From Aurantiacibacter spongiae (GTDB lineage Bacteria; Pseudomonadota; Alphaproteobacteria; Sphingomonadales; Sphingomonadaceae), in NCBI RefSeq assembly GCF_003815535.1, contig NZ_RPFZ01000001.1, positions 2,480,001 to 2,544,000 on the forward strand: a stretch of 64,000 bases of DNA, read 5' to 3'. The notes under the pieces were generated by a model that saw only the letters and a list, made by a program, of their open reading frames with translations, ran no database searches and was not told the DNA's origin. Shown here one piece after another: positions 17,510-26,369 of the stretch (within the stretch, counting starts at the first letter, position 1; each line of letters begins with the position of its first letter). The position numbers and the translations under genes were made by a program.

Positions 17510-17623
17510 TGCCCGCGAAATGGACGGAAACGCGAAATTGTTCCATCCAAAAAACGTGATCGTGACACATTCGCCAACCTGTTGCGGATTTGCACCAGGT
17601 GAGAAATTCAGCGCCTCGGCGGG

Positions 17624-18808
17624 CTAAAACGCTGAAATACCGGTAATAGCCCGCCCAAGTATCAAGGCATGGACATCATGCGTGCCTTCGTAGGTGTTTA
17701 CAGTTTCGAGGTTCATCATGTGCCGGATGACCTGATATTCTTCGCTGATGCCGTTGCCCCCGTGCATGTCTCTTGCCGCGCGCGCGATTTCGAGAGCCTG
17801 GCCCACATTGTTGCGTTTCACAACCGAGATCATCTCGGGGGCGAAGCGTCCTTCGTCGAGCAGCCGGCCGACCCGGAGGCTTGCCTGCAATCCGAGCGAG
17901 ATCTGCGTCGCCATGTCGGCCAGCTTCTTCTGGTAGAGCTGCGTTCCCGCCAGCGGACGACCGAACTGCTTTCGCTCCAGCCCGTACCGGCGGGCTGCGG
18001 CGTAGCAGAACTCCGCCGCACCCATGGCGCCCCACGATATGCCGTAGCGAGCGCGGTTGAGGCATCCGAACGGCCCCTTGATCCCCTCGACGTCGGGTAG
18101 CAGCGCATCGGCGGGCAGTTTCACGTCGTCCATCTGGATCATGCCGGTGGTGCTCGCGCGCAGGCTCATCTTGCCGCCGATCTTGGGCGCGGACAGACCT
18201 TCCATCCCCTTTTCCAGCACGAAACCGCGCACCTTGTCACCGTGGGCTTCGGACCTCGCCCAGACCACGAAGACATCGGCAAAGGGGGAGTTGGAAATCC
18301 AGGTCTTGGCGCCCGACAGTGAATAGCCGTCCCCATCCTTCCTGGCGTAGGTCCGCATCGAGCCGGGGTCGGAGCCGGCATCGGGTTCGGTCAGGCCAAA
18401 GCAGCCGATCAGCTGTCCGCTGGCGAGGCGCGGAAGATACTTGCGGCGCTGTTCCTCCGATCCGTAGGCGTGGATCGGGTACATCACCAGGCTCGACTGC
18501 ACGCTCGCCATCGAACGATACCCGCTATCGACGCGTTCGATCTCGCGTGCGACGAGGCCGTAGGCCACGTAGCCCGCATCGGCACCGCCATATTCGGACG
18601 GAATCGTCACGCCCAGAAGGCCCGCCTCGCCCATCAGGGGAAAGAGTTCCGGATCGTCTTTCTCGGTGGCGTAGGACTCGATCACCCGCGATTGCAGCAC
18701 GTCCTGCGCAAAGGCATGGGCGCTATCCTGCACCATGCGCTCCTCGTCGGTCAGCTGGTCGGCCAGGTCGAGCGGATCGGCCCAGTCGAAAGGCACCATG
18801 TCGGCCAT
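17624..18808 (-). CDS. gcdH: Glutaryl-CoA dehydrogenase
   Basis: 394 aa flavoprotein of the acyl-CoA dehydrogenase family. It oxidises and decarboxylates glutaryl-CoA to crotonyl-CoA in lysine, tryptophan and glutarate breakdown. FAD-binding motifs [16 protein letters not shown] and [17 protein letters not shown] are present. The catalytic Glu is E374 in [20 protein letters not shown], the sequence typical of glutaryl-CoA dehydrogenases rather than other acyl-CoA dehydrogenases. AAGGAG precedes the ATG. The CaiB-type CoA-transferase at 14214 could supply its substrate from free glutarate. Confidence 0.9.
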   Translation of the reverse strand: MADMVPFDWADPLDLADQLTDEERMVQDSAHAFAQDVLQSRVIESYATEKDDPELFPLMGEAGLLGVTIPSEYGGADAGYVAYGLVAREIERVDSGYRSMASVQSSLVMYPIHAYGSEEQRRKYLPRLASGQLIGCFGLTEPDAGSDPGSMRTYARKDGDGYSLSGAKTWISNSPFADVFVVWARSEAHGDKVRGFVLEKGMEGLSAPKIGGKMSLRASTTGMIQMDDVKLPADALLPDVEGIKGPFGCLNRARYGISWGAMGAAEFCYAAARRYGLERKQFGRPLAGTQLYQKKLADMATQISLGLQASLRVGRLLDEGRFAPEMISVVKRNNVGQALEIARAARDMHGGNGISEEYQVIRHMMNLETVNTYEGTHDVHALILGRAITGISAF

Positions 18809-18879
18809 GCGGGTAGTCTCCTTCGGGACCGCCCTAGATAGTCATGCGGGATCGGGCAAGCGGGGCCGCCCGTGCCGGG

Positions 18880-19266
18880 TCAGGCCGCCTCGGCGTTGGC
18901 CCTTGTCATCATGGCGATGAGCTGGTCGGGCGGGCACGGCTTGCTGACCGCCTGCGCCCGGGGATAGCGCCGCGCCACTTCGGCGGGGGGCGTGCACCCG
19001 GAATGAAAGATGATCGGCACGCCGGCCGCGCTCAGCGCGTCGGCAAGCGGAAAAACTTCCCCGTCGCCGGTCTGCACGTCGAGAATGGCGAAATCGGGCA
19101 TTTCCTCGTGCACCGCCATGATCGCGTGGTCGGTGTAGGCGTAGGGGCCATCGACCGCATACCCCATCTCGCGCACGGTTTCGGACAGGTCGAGGGCCAC
19201 GATGAACTCGTCCTCCACTACCAGAACCCTGGGTTGCGTGGTCGTTGCTGTTGCTGCTGCCGTCAT
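18880..19266 (-). CDS. Single-domain response regulator
   Basis: 128 aa, receiver domain only. VLVVEDEFIVALDL contains the acidic pair, AILDVQTGDGEVF the phospho-acceptor Asp, IIFHSG the switch position (His-Ser in place of Thr) and AVSKPCPPDQL the conserved Lys-Pro. It lacks an output domain, so it would act by protein contact, as do stand-alone receivers of the alphaproteobacterial general-stress type. No histidine kinase is adjacent. Confidence 0.85.
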   Translation of the reverse strand: MTAAATATTTQPRVLVVEDEFIVALDLSETVREMGYAVDGPYAYTDHAIMAVHEEMPDFAILDVQTGDGEVFPLADALSAAGVPIIFHSGCTPPAEVARRYPRAQAVSKPCPPDQLIAMMTRANAEAA

Positions 19267-19357
19267 GGGCTTATCCCTTCCGCCGTCGTGGCCGTCTGCC
19301 TGTATTCGCGCGACACCAAGGATACATTACGGCCCGAGAGCCCCGAGGTTCCCGGCT

Positions 19358-20104
19358 TCACGCAGTGCGCCCGAACTTTTCCTCGTAAGCCGCAATGTCC
19401 TCGCGCGAGAGCAGGCGGGCCTGCTCCACCCAGTCGTCCCTGCGGATACGGCCCTGGAAGCGGCCGAGCCGCGAATCGACGCGATCGACATCGCTCTCGT
19501 CCCAGGCGGCGATCTGGGCGAAGGTCGTGACGCCCATTTCGCGCAATTGCGCGGCGAGTTTCGGGCCGACACCCTTCATGCGCGTCAACTCGTCGCCTTC
19601 GACAGCAAGCGGCGCGGACGACGGGGAGGGCGCCGGTGCCGGCGCTGGCGCTGGCGAGGGGGAGGGGGGAGGGGTAGTGGCAGGCGGGGACGACGCGCGG
19701 TCTTCGCCATCGATGTGCCGGGTCTCCTCACTCGGCGGCACCTGCTTCATCGCTTCGCGGGCGGAGCCAGGCGCACCGGCTTCGGCATCGGCGGCCTCGC
19801 CAGCCGCGGCGGTCCTGTCCTCGTTGGCCGCGGCGGAAACCGGGCCTGCCGACGCATCGCGAATCTGGGTGCCCTGCGTATCGACCTCGGCGATATCCCT
19901 CGCGGAAGGTTCGTCACGCCTTGCCGAGGGCGGGGAATCGATCAGCGCCTGGTTGCGTCTGGCCCCGCCGGCAACCTCTTCCGGCCGATCCTCCCGTTCG
20001 ATCGTCGTGCGGCGCGAAGCGGCGAAGATCCACCAGGCGACGAGCACGCCGATCACCAGCGCAACCACCACCCAGATCCAGTTCGCCTGCAACAGTTCAG
20101 CCAT
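19358..20104 (-). CDS. Membrane-anchored protein with C-terminal helix-hairpin-helix domain
   Basis: 248 aa. One N-terminal membrane helix (WIWVVVALVIGVLVAWWIFA) is followed by a low-complexity Ala/Pro/Ser stretch of ~110 residues. The C-terminal ~75 residues contain LTRMKGVGPKLAAQLREMGV and TFAQIAAWDESDVDRVDSRL. That C-terminal part resembles the predicted 5'-3' helix-hairpin-helix fold often annotated in NuoE-like or ribosomal L21-like proteins of alphaproteobacteria. Its function is unknown. It follows a 30-aa membrane peptide gene and an OmpA-like gene on the same strand. Confidence 0.75.
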   Translation of the reverse strand: MAELLQANWIWVVVALVIGVLVAWWIFAASRRTTIEREDRPEEVAGGARRNQALIDSPPSARRDEPSARDIAEVDTQGTQIRDASAGPVSAAANEDRTAAAGEAADAEAGAPGSAREAMKQVPPSEETRHIDGEDRASSPPATTPPPSPSPAPAPAPAPSPSSAPLAVEGDELTRMKGVGPKLAAQLREMGVTTFAQIAAWDESDVDRVDSRLGRFQGRIRRDDWVEQARLLSREDIAAYEEKFGRTA

Positions 20105-20125
20105 CGTCTCGCCAGTCCCTTCGTG

Positions 20126-20218
20126 TCATCCGGTGCGGCCCCATACGAGCCAGCCGAGCCCCAGGCCCACGGCGTAGGCGGCCAGCATCAGCACCATCAC
20201 TTCCATCCATATGGGCAT
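20126..20218 (-). CDS. 30-residue single-pass membrane peptide
   Basis: A short frame reading MPIWMEVMVLMLAAYAVGLG and then LGWLVWGRTG. Nearly the whole peptide is one membrane helix with Trp at both ends. GAAGGGG lies a few bases before the ATG, and the gene falls between two same-strand envelope genes with gaps of 21 and 53 bp. This position and composition argue for a real small protein. No homologue is known to me. Confidence 0.6.
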   Translation of the reverse strand: MPIWMEVMVLMLAAYAVGLGLGWLVWGRTG

Positions 20219-20271
20219 GACCCCTTCCTATAGAAGGCGGGCGCGGCGTGGCAATCGTCCAGGCGGCGCGG

Positions 20272-21021
20272 CTACCGGGCCGCGGGCGTATCCACCGGGG
20301 TTGGCGAGATGGCTTCTGTCGCCAGCACGCTGAACTCGATGCGGCGGTTGGCCGGATCGGTCGGGTCGAGACCTTCGACCGGACGGCGCGAACCGATGCC
20401 GCGGGCGCGCAGTCCGTCTGCCGGAATGCCCCGCGCGATCAGCGCGCGGCGCACCGCGTTCGCGCGTTCGGACGACAATTCGATGTTGCCCGCTTCCGGA
20501 CCCGATGAATCGGTATGGCCGGTGATCTGGATGATGGCGCCGAGACAGGGACGCAGCGCCGTGGCAACCTCGTCGATGAGCGAGTAGCTGGCGGCATCGA
20601 TCCTGACCGAGCTTTCCTCGAAGCGGATGGTGCGCGCGCGCAGCAGGCTGCGCACGTCCTCCTGGCAGTGCATCGGGCGGAACACGCGCTCTCCCGCAGC
20701 CGCGCGGGCGTCCCCATCGGCCCAGCGCACGCCGCCGACACCCGGAATCGCGGCGACGGAACGAGCGATGCGGGCCCGAACGTCCTCGTCGAGACCGCTT
20801 CCCCCCACCAGCACGGGATGGCGGCTGTCGAAACCGTTGGGAGACAGGAAGCGGGCCTCGACCTGCCCGCCGCCGCCGGCGCTGGCGATGGTCGTTCTCG
20901 CCTGGTCTGACAGACGCGCGCCTAGGGCGGGCGCTCCGGCGTTGCCGCCGAGCCACGCAAGGGCGATCACCAGCAGCGCGCCCAGCGGAATGACGACATG
21001 CGGTTGGCGAAGAAGCGACAT
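20272..21021 (-). CDS. OmpA-family protein (BON-like plus OmpA domain)
   Basis: 249 aa. An N-terminal hydrophobic anchor (VVIPLGALLVIALAWLGG) is followed by a region resembling half of a BON/ArfA domain (VRARIARSVAAIPGVGGVRW). A C-terminal OmpA-like peptidoglycan-binding domain follows (ARTIRFEESSVRIDAASYSL; ITGHTDSSGPEAGNIELSSE; NRRIEFSV). With no beta-barrel it is probably a periplasm-facing, inner-membrane-anchored wall-binding protein. The 30-aa peptide and the HhH protein follow it on the same strand and may be one operon. Confidence 0.82.
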   Translation of the reverse strand: MSLLRQPHVVIPLGALLVIALAWLGGNAGAPALGARLSDQARTTIASAGGGGQVEARFLSPNGFDSRHPVLVGGSGLDEDVRARIARSVAAIPGVGGVRWADGDARAAAGERVFRPMHCQEDVRSLLRARTIRFEESSVRIDAASYSLIDEVATALRPCLGAIIQITGHTDSSGPEAGNIELSSERANAVRRALIARGIPADGLRARGIGSRRPVEGLDPTDPANRRIEFSVLATEAISPTPVDTPAAR

Positions 21022-21064
21022 GAGCGATGCCTATCGCGTCGCGGCGGGGGCAGTCCAGCCCGCG

Positions 21065-22621
21065 TCAGGCGGCGGGCGGGATCTCTGCCTGCGGCGGACC
21101 GGCCGGATCGGCCCGGCGGGTGAACAGCACGCGGTCTTCAGGGCCGAAGCCGCGGGTCCAGATGATGATGCCGTAGACACCCAGGATCAGCGGCACGCCG
21201 ACGATCAGTTCGGCCCATTCGGGCAGCAGGATGACGAGCTGGCCCACGACCACCGCCGCCGCGGCGGCCCAGACCAGCGCCCAGCGCCAGTTGTTCACGG
21301 GCTTTTCCAGGATCCGCGACAGCATGACTGCCTTGACCACCGAAGCGACACCCAGCGCCAGCATCAGCGCGCCCGCCGCAGCTCCGGCGCGGTAGAGATC
21401 GGCGCGTTCCGGCGTGGCGAACTCGATCCGGTCGATCACGATCATGGCCGCCACCGTCAGCGCCGCCTGAAGGCCGATCGTGGCGATGGAAACCCACAGG
21501 TTCTTCAACCGCGCGACGTAGATCAGCGCGGCCTCGCTGACGACGGCGGTTGCCGCCACGACCTCCGCCGCCAGCAGCAGCGCCAGCGCGGCGGTTCCGC
21601 CGACGAAGACGGGGCCGACAAGACCCATGATGGCCTCGCCCGGAATGCCCAGGGCCAGCGCGATCCCGGCCTGCGCGGCGGTGATCCAGAAACCCACCTG
21701 GCAGACCTGCCGGGCGATGGCGGCATAGTCCTTCTCTTTCAGCTTGCGGGTGATGACGGGGCCGAGAATGGGCTCGAAACTCGTCTTCAGCTTCTGCGGC
21801 AGGCTGGCGACCTGCTGCGCCACGTAATAGACGCCCACGGCCGCCGGCCCTGCGAACAGGCCGAGAATGAAGATGTCGACCCGCCGCGTGCCCCACTCGA
21901 TCGCGTCGGCCAGCGCCAGCGGCAGCGCGCGCCACGTCATCAGCGCCATGCGTCCGACATTGGGATGCCAGGAAGCGGGCCGGCCATAGGTCTTGCGAAA
22001 CGGCATGACCGCGGCAAGCAACCCGGCATAGATCGAGACGAGATACGCCATCGAAAGCCCCGATCGCGCGAGGCCCGGCACGAACCAGAACGCCCCGGCG
22101 AGGATCGAGATGGTCCACGGCTCGACGATGGCGCGGGCGCGCACGGTGGTGGCGATATCGTAGCGGTAGGCCTGCGCGGCGAGCAGGATCTCGGTCAGCG
22201 CGTAACCGGGTATCGCAAGCACGATCAGCCGGTCGAGCCAGGTATATTCCCCGCTGGGAAACAACGGCGCCGGAACCAGCCAGAACAGCGCCGCCGCGGC
22301 GCAGGACAATACGAGTGCCACCAGCAGGCCATCCGCCACGAGGTTGGCCGGATCGCGCTCGCTCTCCGACAGGCGCTGGGCCAGCCCGCGCTTCTCGCCG
22401 ATCGAACAGACCAGCGCCACCAGTTCTACCACCACCAGCGCCGAGGCGAAGCGGCCGAGCGCGTCGGCGCCGTAGAGCCGCCCGCCGATGAACAGGAACG
22501 GCAGGCGCGCGGCGAGCCGCAGCAGGAAGCCGAAGAAGTTGGTCCGGCCGCCTTCGGCCAGCGCGGCGATGTCCCCGCCGGGCTTCTCGGCTTCCTCCTG
22601 CTTGCTGGTCGGCTGGCTCAA
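21065..22621 (-). CDS. Polysaccharide/lipopolysaccharide flippase (Wzx/MurJ-like, MOP superfamily)
   Basis: 518 aa from a TTG start at 22621, whose last two bases lie in the gpsA stop (TTGA), with GAGGG about 9 bases upstream; no ATG fits and the frame upstream is gpsA antisense-like sequence. After a ~30-residue polar start there are about a dozen hydrophobic segments (e.g. FASALVVVELVALVCSI, LIVLAIPGYALTEILLAA, DIFILGLFAGPAAVGVYYVA), the pattern of oligosaccharide flippases. It moves lipid-linked sugar units across the inner membrane. The sugar product is unknown, and no glycosyltransferase genes are nearby. Confidence 0.8.
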   Translation of the reverse strand: MSQPTSKQEEAEKPGGDIAALAEGGRTNFFGFLLRLAARLPFLFIGGRLYGADALGRFASALVVVELVALVCSIGEKRGLAQRLSESERDPANLVADGLLVALVLSCAAAALFWLVPAPLFPSGEYTWLDRLIVLAIPGYALTEILLAAQAYRYDIATTVRARAIVEPWTISILAGAFWFVPGLARSGLSMAYLVSIYAGLLAAVMPFRKTYGRPASWHPNVGRMALMTWRALPLALADAIEWGTRRVDIFILGLFAGPAAVGVYYVAQQVASLPQKLKTSFEPILGPVITRKLKEKDYAAIARQVCQVGFWITAAQAGIALALGIPGEAIMGLVGPVFVGGTAALALLLAAEVVAATAVVSEAALIYVARLKNLWVSIATIGLQAALTVAAMIVIDRIEFATPERADLYRAGAAAGALMLALGVASVVKAVMLSRILEKPVNNWRWALVWAAAAAVVVGQLVILLPEWAELIVGVPLILGVYGIIIWTRGFGPEDRVLFTRRADPAGPPQAEIPPAA

Positions 22622-23613
22622 AGCCCGGCACCCTCGGATTTCAGGGGGCGGGCGAGCAAATCCTCGACGACTTGCGGCGCGGGCCGTCCATCGAGCAGGT
22701 GGTTGACGGCATCGACGATGGGCATGGCGACGCCGCGATCGGCGGCCATGTCGCGCAGAACCGGCGCGGTGTGCGCCCCTTCGGCCACGGTTCGCCTGTC
22801 CGCCAGCGCGTCGGCGGCGCTCTGCCCCTCGCCCAGAGCCCTGCCGAGCGAGAAGTTGCGGCTCGCCGTGCTGGAACAGGTCAGCACCAGATCGCCCAGT
22901 CCGCACAGCCCGTTCAACGTCTCCGCCTCTGCCCCCAGGGCCACGCCGAAGCGCTGCATTTCGGCAAAACCGCGAGTGATGAGCGCGTTGCGCGCGTTCT
23001 GGCCAAGGCCCAGCCCGTCAACCACGCCGCAGGCGATGGCGAGCACGTTCTTCACCGCACCGCCGATCTCGGCGCCGGTCACGTCGTCGGAATAATAGGG
23101 CCGGAAAGCGGGACGGGCGATGGCGTGCGACAGGCGATCCCATTGTGCTTCGCCCCCGCCGCAGGCCAGCGTGACCGCGGCGGGCAGGCCCTCGGCAACC
23201 TCGTGGGCGAAGGTCGGGCCGGACAGGACGGCGATATCGGCGTCCGGCGCGGCGTCGCGGGCGACCTGGTGCATCAGGCGGCGCGTGCTCGCCTCGATAC
23301 CCTTGGCGCACAGCACCAGATCGCGCGGAAATGCATCCATCCGGTCAAGCACCCGGCCCATGTGCTGCGCGGGAGTCACCAGCAGCAGCGCTTCGCATTC
23401 GCGCATCGCGGCCAGATCGCCGGTCGCGCGAATGGCGGGCGCGAGCGTGGCGGAGGGCAGATAAAGGCCGTTGATATGCGTCGTATTGATGGCATCGGCG
23501 AGGCCATCCTCCAGCGCCCACAGCAGGATATCGCGGCCGTCGCTGGCGAGCATCTGCGCCAGCGCCGTGCCCCATGCGCCCGCACCGACGACGCCGATCG
23601 CAGGTCCGCTCAC
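22618..23613 (-). CDS. gpsA: Glycerol-3-phosphate dehydrogenase [NAD(P)+]
   Basis: 331 aa. The start is the GTG at 23613, which overlaps the tsaD stop (GTGA); the longer frame only reads into tsaD. The dinucleotide motif is [17 protein letters not shown]. The substrate site includes [15 protein letters not shown], the catalytic Lys in [13 protein letters not shown], and [11 protein letters not shown] near the C-terminus. It reduces dihydroxyacetone phosphate to sn-glycerol-3-phosphate for phospholipids. It is coupled on both sides, to tsaD upstream and the flippase downstream. Confidence 0.94.
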   Translation of the reverse strand: MSGPAIGVVGAGAWGTALAQMLASDGRDILLWALEDGLADAINTTHINGLYLPSATLAPAIRATGDLAAMRECEALLLVTPAQHMGRVLDRMDAFPRDLVLCAKGIEASTRRLMHQVARDAAPDADIAVLSGPTFAHEVAEGLPAAVTLACGGGEAQWDRLSHAIARPAFRPYYSDDVTGAEIGGAVKNVLAIACGVVDGLGLGQNARNALITRGFAEMQRFGVALGAEAETLNGLCGLGDLVLTCSSTASRNFSLGRALGEGQSAADALADRRTVAEGAHTAPVLRDMAADRGVAMPIVDAVNHLLDGRPAPQVVEDLLARPLKSEGAGL

Positions 23614-24656
23614 GCCTTGACCCCCGCGCCGCGCGCCGGCTCGGCATCGGGATCCAGCGGCCAACGTGGCCGCGCCTTAAGGTCGAGTGGATCGGGGGCG
23701 AAGCCCGCCGCCAGACGCTCCACGCCCGCCCACGCGATCATGGCCGCATTGTCGGTGCAAAGGGGCAGGGGCGGGGCGGTGAAGGGCAGGGCGAACTCGC
23801 CCGCCAGACTTTCGAGCCCGGCCCGCACCGTCCGATTCGCGGCCACGCCGCCGGCGACCACCAGCGCGGTCACATCATCCATCTCGCGCAGGGCGCGGCG
23901 GGTGCGGTCGAGGATGCAATCGAGCGCCGCCTGCTGAAAACTGGCGGCGATATCGGCGTCGCTATAGTCAGCGGACCCTTGCGCCTGTTTGGCGCGCAAC
24001 ACCGCGCTCTTGAGTCCGGCGAAGCTGAAATGCGGCTCCTGCCGACCGACCAGGGGCCGCGGCAGGTCGACCGCGCTCGCGTCGCCCTCCTGCGCCAGCC
24101 GCTCCACCGCCGGTCCACCCGGATAGCCGAGGCCGAGGATCTTGGCGGTCTTGTCGAAGGCTTCCCCCAGCGCGTCGTCGATCGTCGTGGCAAGCCGGCG
24201 GTAACGGCCCGGGCCCGCCACGCGCAGGATCTGGCAATGGCCGCCGCTGACCAGCAGCAGGGCGTAGGGAAAGCGCAGGCTCGGATCGGCGAGGCGCGGG
24301 CTGAGCGCGTGACCTTCGAGGTGATTGATCGCCATCAGCGGCACGTCGCTCGCCATCGCCAATGCCTTGGCGGTAACGAGCCCCACCATCACCCCGCCAA
24401 TAAGGCCCGGACCGGCGGTGGCGGCAATGGCGTCGCAATCGCCAAGGCCGCAACCCGCTTCGTCCAGCACCCTTTCCACCAGCGGGGCGAGACGTTCGGC
24501 ATGGGCGCGCGCGGCGATTTCCGGAACCACGCCGCCATAGGGGCCGTGCTCGGCCTCCTGACTGGCGATTGCCTGCGCCAGGATGGCCCGTTCTCCTGTC
24601 ACGATGGCGACCGCGGTCTCGTCGCAGGAGCTTTCTATGCCCAGAACCCGTATCAT
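23610..24656 (-). CDS. tsaD: tRNA N6-adenosine threonylcarbamoyltransferase
   Basis: 348 aa ASKHA-fold protein that transfers the threonylcarbamoyl group to A37 of ANN-decoding tRNAs. [15 protein letters not shown] at the start, the metal-binding [26 protein letters not shown] and [13 protein letters not shown] are all diagnostic. [10 protein letters not shown] replaces the usual GGVAAN box. It is divergent from hemC across 45 bp, a common alphaproteobacterial arrangement, and its TGA overlaps the gpsA GTG. Confidence 0.96.
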   Translation of the reverse strand: MIRVLGIESSCDETAVAIVTGERAILAQAIASQEAEHGPYGGVVPEIAARAHAERLAPLVERVLDEAGCGLGDCDAIAATAGPGLIGGVMVGLVTAKALAMASDVPLMAINHLEGHALSPRLADPSLRFPYALLLVSGGHCQILRVAGPGRYRRLATTIDDALGEAFDKTAKILGLGYPGGPAVERLAQEGDASAVDLPRPLVGRQEPHFSFAGLKSAVLRAKQAQGSADYSDADIAASFQQAALDCILDRTRRALREMDDVTALVVAGGVAANRTVRAGLESLAGEFALPFTAPPLPLCTDNAAMIAWAGVERLAAGFAPDPLDLKARPRWPLDPDAEPARGAGVKA

Positions 24657-24701
24657 GGCGCTTTTCCTTAGCCGAACGGCTCGCTAGGGCAAGCGAACCC
24701 G

Positions 24702-25634
24702 ATGCCAGACTCCCCGCAAATCCGCCTCGGCACGCGCCGCTCCCCCCTGGCCATGGCGCAGGCGCACGAGACGCGCGCCCGGCTGTGCGCGGCGCATGGC
24801 TGGGATGAATCGGCGGTCGAACTGGTCCCCGTCATCGCCAGCGGCGACAAGATACAGGATCGTCCGCTGGCCGAAATCGGTGGCAAGGCGCTGTGGACCA
24901 GGGAACTGGACAACTGGCTTTCCGAAGGGCGCATCGACGTTGCCGTTCATTCGCTGAAGGACGTCGAGACGATCCGCCCCGCCAGCCTTGCCATTGCCGC
25001 CGTGCTGCCGCGGGCGGACCGGCGCGACCGGCTGATCGGTGCGGAAAGCCTGTTCGCGCTGAAGGAAGGCGCGGTCATCGGCACCAGTGCGCCGCGCCGC
25101 GCCGCACAGGCGCTGCACGCCCGGCCGGATTGCACGGTCGTGACCTTTCGCGGCAACGTCGCCACCCGGCTCGCCAAGCTGGCCGCCGGGGGGGCGGATG
25201 CGACGTTCCTCGCCGCCGCCGGGCTGGAACGGCTGGGCGAGACTGCCACCGGACACCCCCTCGACCCCGCAGACTGGCTGCCTGCGCCGGCGCAAGGCGC
25301 GATCGCGCTGGAAATTCGCAGCGATGACGAGGCCGCGCGCGATCTCCTGGCACCGCTCGACCACGCGCCGAGCCGGGCGGAGGTCATGGCGGAGCGGGCG
25401 TTGCTCTATGCCCTGGGGGGCACCTGCCATTCCCCCATCGCGGTTCTATGCGTATTTGCCGACGGCGAATTGTCTATGCGTGCGGCGCTCTACAGTCCCG
25501 ACGGGGCCGAGCGGATCGAGGGAGAGACGCGCTTCGCTGCCGGCGACGCCGAGGCTCCCGCCCGCCTCGCCGCCGATCTTCTGGCGCGGGCGACGCCCGG
25601 TATCGCCGCCGTTTTCGAAGGACCGCCCGCATGA
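24702..25634 (+). CDS. hemC: Porphobilinogen deaminase (hydroxymethylbilane synthase)
   Basis: 310 aa cytosolic enzyme that joins four porphobilinogens into hydroxymethylbilane. IRLGTRRSPLAMAQA at the N-terminus, VHSLKDVET with the catalytic Asp region, and FRGNVATRLAKL are present. The dipyrromethane cofactor is attached at C242 in GGTCHSPIAV, the same residue number as in E. coli. The stop overlaps hemD as ATGA. Confidence 0.96.
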   Translation: MPDSPQIRLGTRRSPLAMAQAHETRARLCAAHGWDESAVELVPVIASGDKIQDRPLAEIGGKALWTRELDNWLSEGRIDVAVHSLKDVETIRPASLAIAAVLPRADRRDRLIGAESLFALKEGAVIGTSAPRRAAQALHARPDCTVVTFRGNVATRLAKLAAGGADATFLAAAGLERLGETATGHPLDPADWLPAPAQGAIALEIRSDDEAARDLLAPLDHAPSRAEVMAERALLYALGGTCHSPIAVLCVFADGELSMRAALYSPDGAERIEGETRFAAGDAEAPARLAADLLARATPGIAAVFEGPPA

Positions 25635-26302
25635 TCTTCGTCATCCGACCCGAGCCGGGTCTGCAATCGACCTTGCAGGCTGCCCGGAACCTGAGTTTGC
25701 CGGCCGTCGGCATGCCGCTGTTCCAGGTCATTCCGCTTGCCTGGGAGGCGCCGGAGGATGCGGAGTTCGACGGTCTTCTGGCCGGCAGCGGCAACGCCTT
25801 CCGGCACGGCGGCAAGGCGCTGGAAAGTCTGACGGACCTGCCGGTTCACGCGGTGGGCGAAGCGACGGCGGAAGCGGCGCGCGAGGCCGGCTTTACCGTC
25901 GCCCGAACCGGCGAGGGCGGTTTGCAGGCGCTGCTCGACAAGGACAAGGCGCCAAGGCGCTACCTGCGCCTCGCCGGGGCGGAGCGGGTCGATGTCGAGC
26001 CGGGGCAGGACAGCGAGATCGTCGTGCGGACCGTCTACGAGGTGCGCGCCCTTCCCATCGGCGGAAGCGCGCAGGTCGGTCTGAGTTCGCCAGGTGCGCT
26101 GGTGCTCCTCCATTCGGCCGCTGCCGCCCGGCATTTCGCCGCCGAATGCGACCGCCTCGGACTGGCGCGCTCCGCCATTGCGCTCGCCGCGCTGGGACCG
26201 CGGATAGCGGCGGCGGCGGGCCATGGCTGGCGCGAGGTCCGCGCGGCGGAAAAACCCGCGGATTGCGCCCTGCTGGCGCTCGCCCGGGACATGTGTCATT
26301 AA
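25631..26302 (+). CDS. hemD: Uroporphyrinogen-III synthase
   Basis: 223 aa, starting at the ATG that overlaps the hemC stop. HemD sequences are poorly conserved; the call rests on coupling to hemC, the correct length, and fold-like motifs: IRPEPGL near the N-terminus, AVGEATAEAAREAGF, the hinge YLRLAGAERVDVEP, and LLHSAAAARHFA with AALGPRIAAAA at the end. It cyclises hydroxymethylbilane with inversion of ring D. The next gene starts 67 bases later. Confidence 0.9.
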   Translation: MIFVIRPEPGLQSTLQAARNLSLPAVGMPLFQVIPLAWEAPEDAEFDGLLAGSGNAFRHGGKALESLTDLPVHAVGEATAEAAREAGFTVARTGEGGLQALLDKDKAPRRYLRLAGAERVDVEPGQDSEIVVRTVYEVRALPIGGSAQVGLSSPGALVLLHSAAAARHFAAECDRLGLARSAIALAALGPRIAAAAGHGWREVRAAEKPADCALLALARDMCH

Positions 26303-26369
26303 TATAGCTTATACGACACAGGGACATGCGCGACGGGTGCCCGACCGGGCATCCTTCACGAAGGACGGT

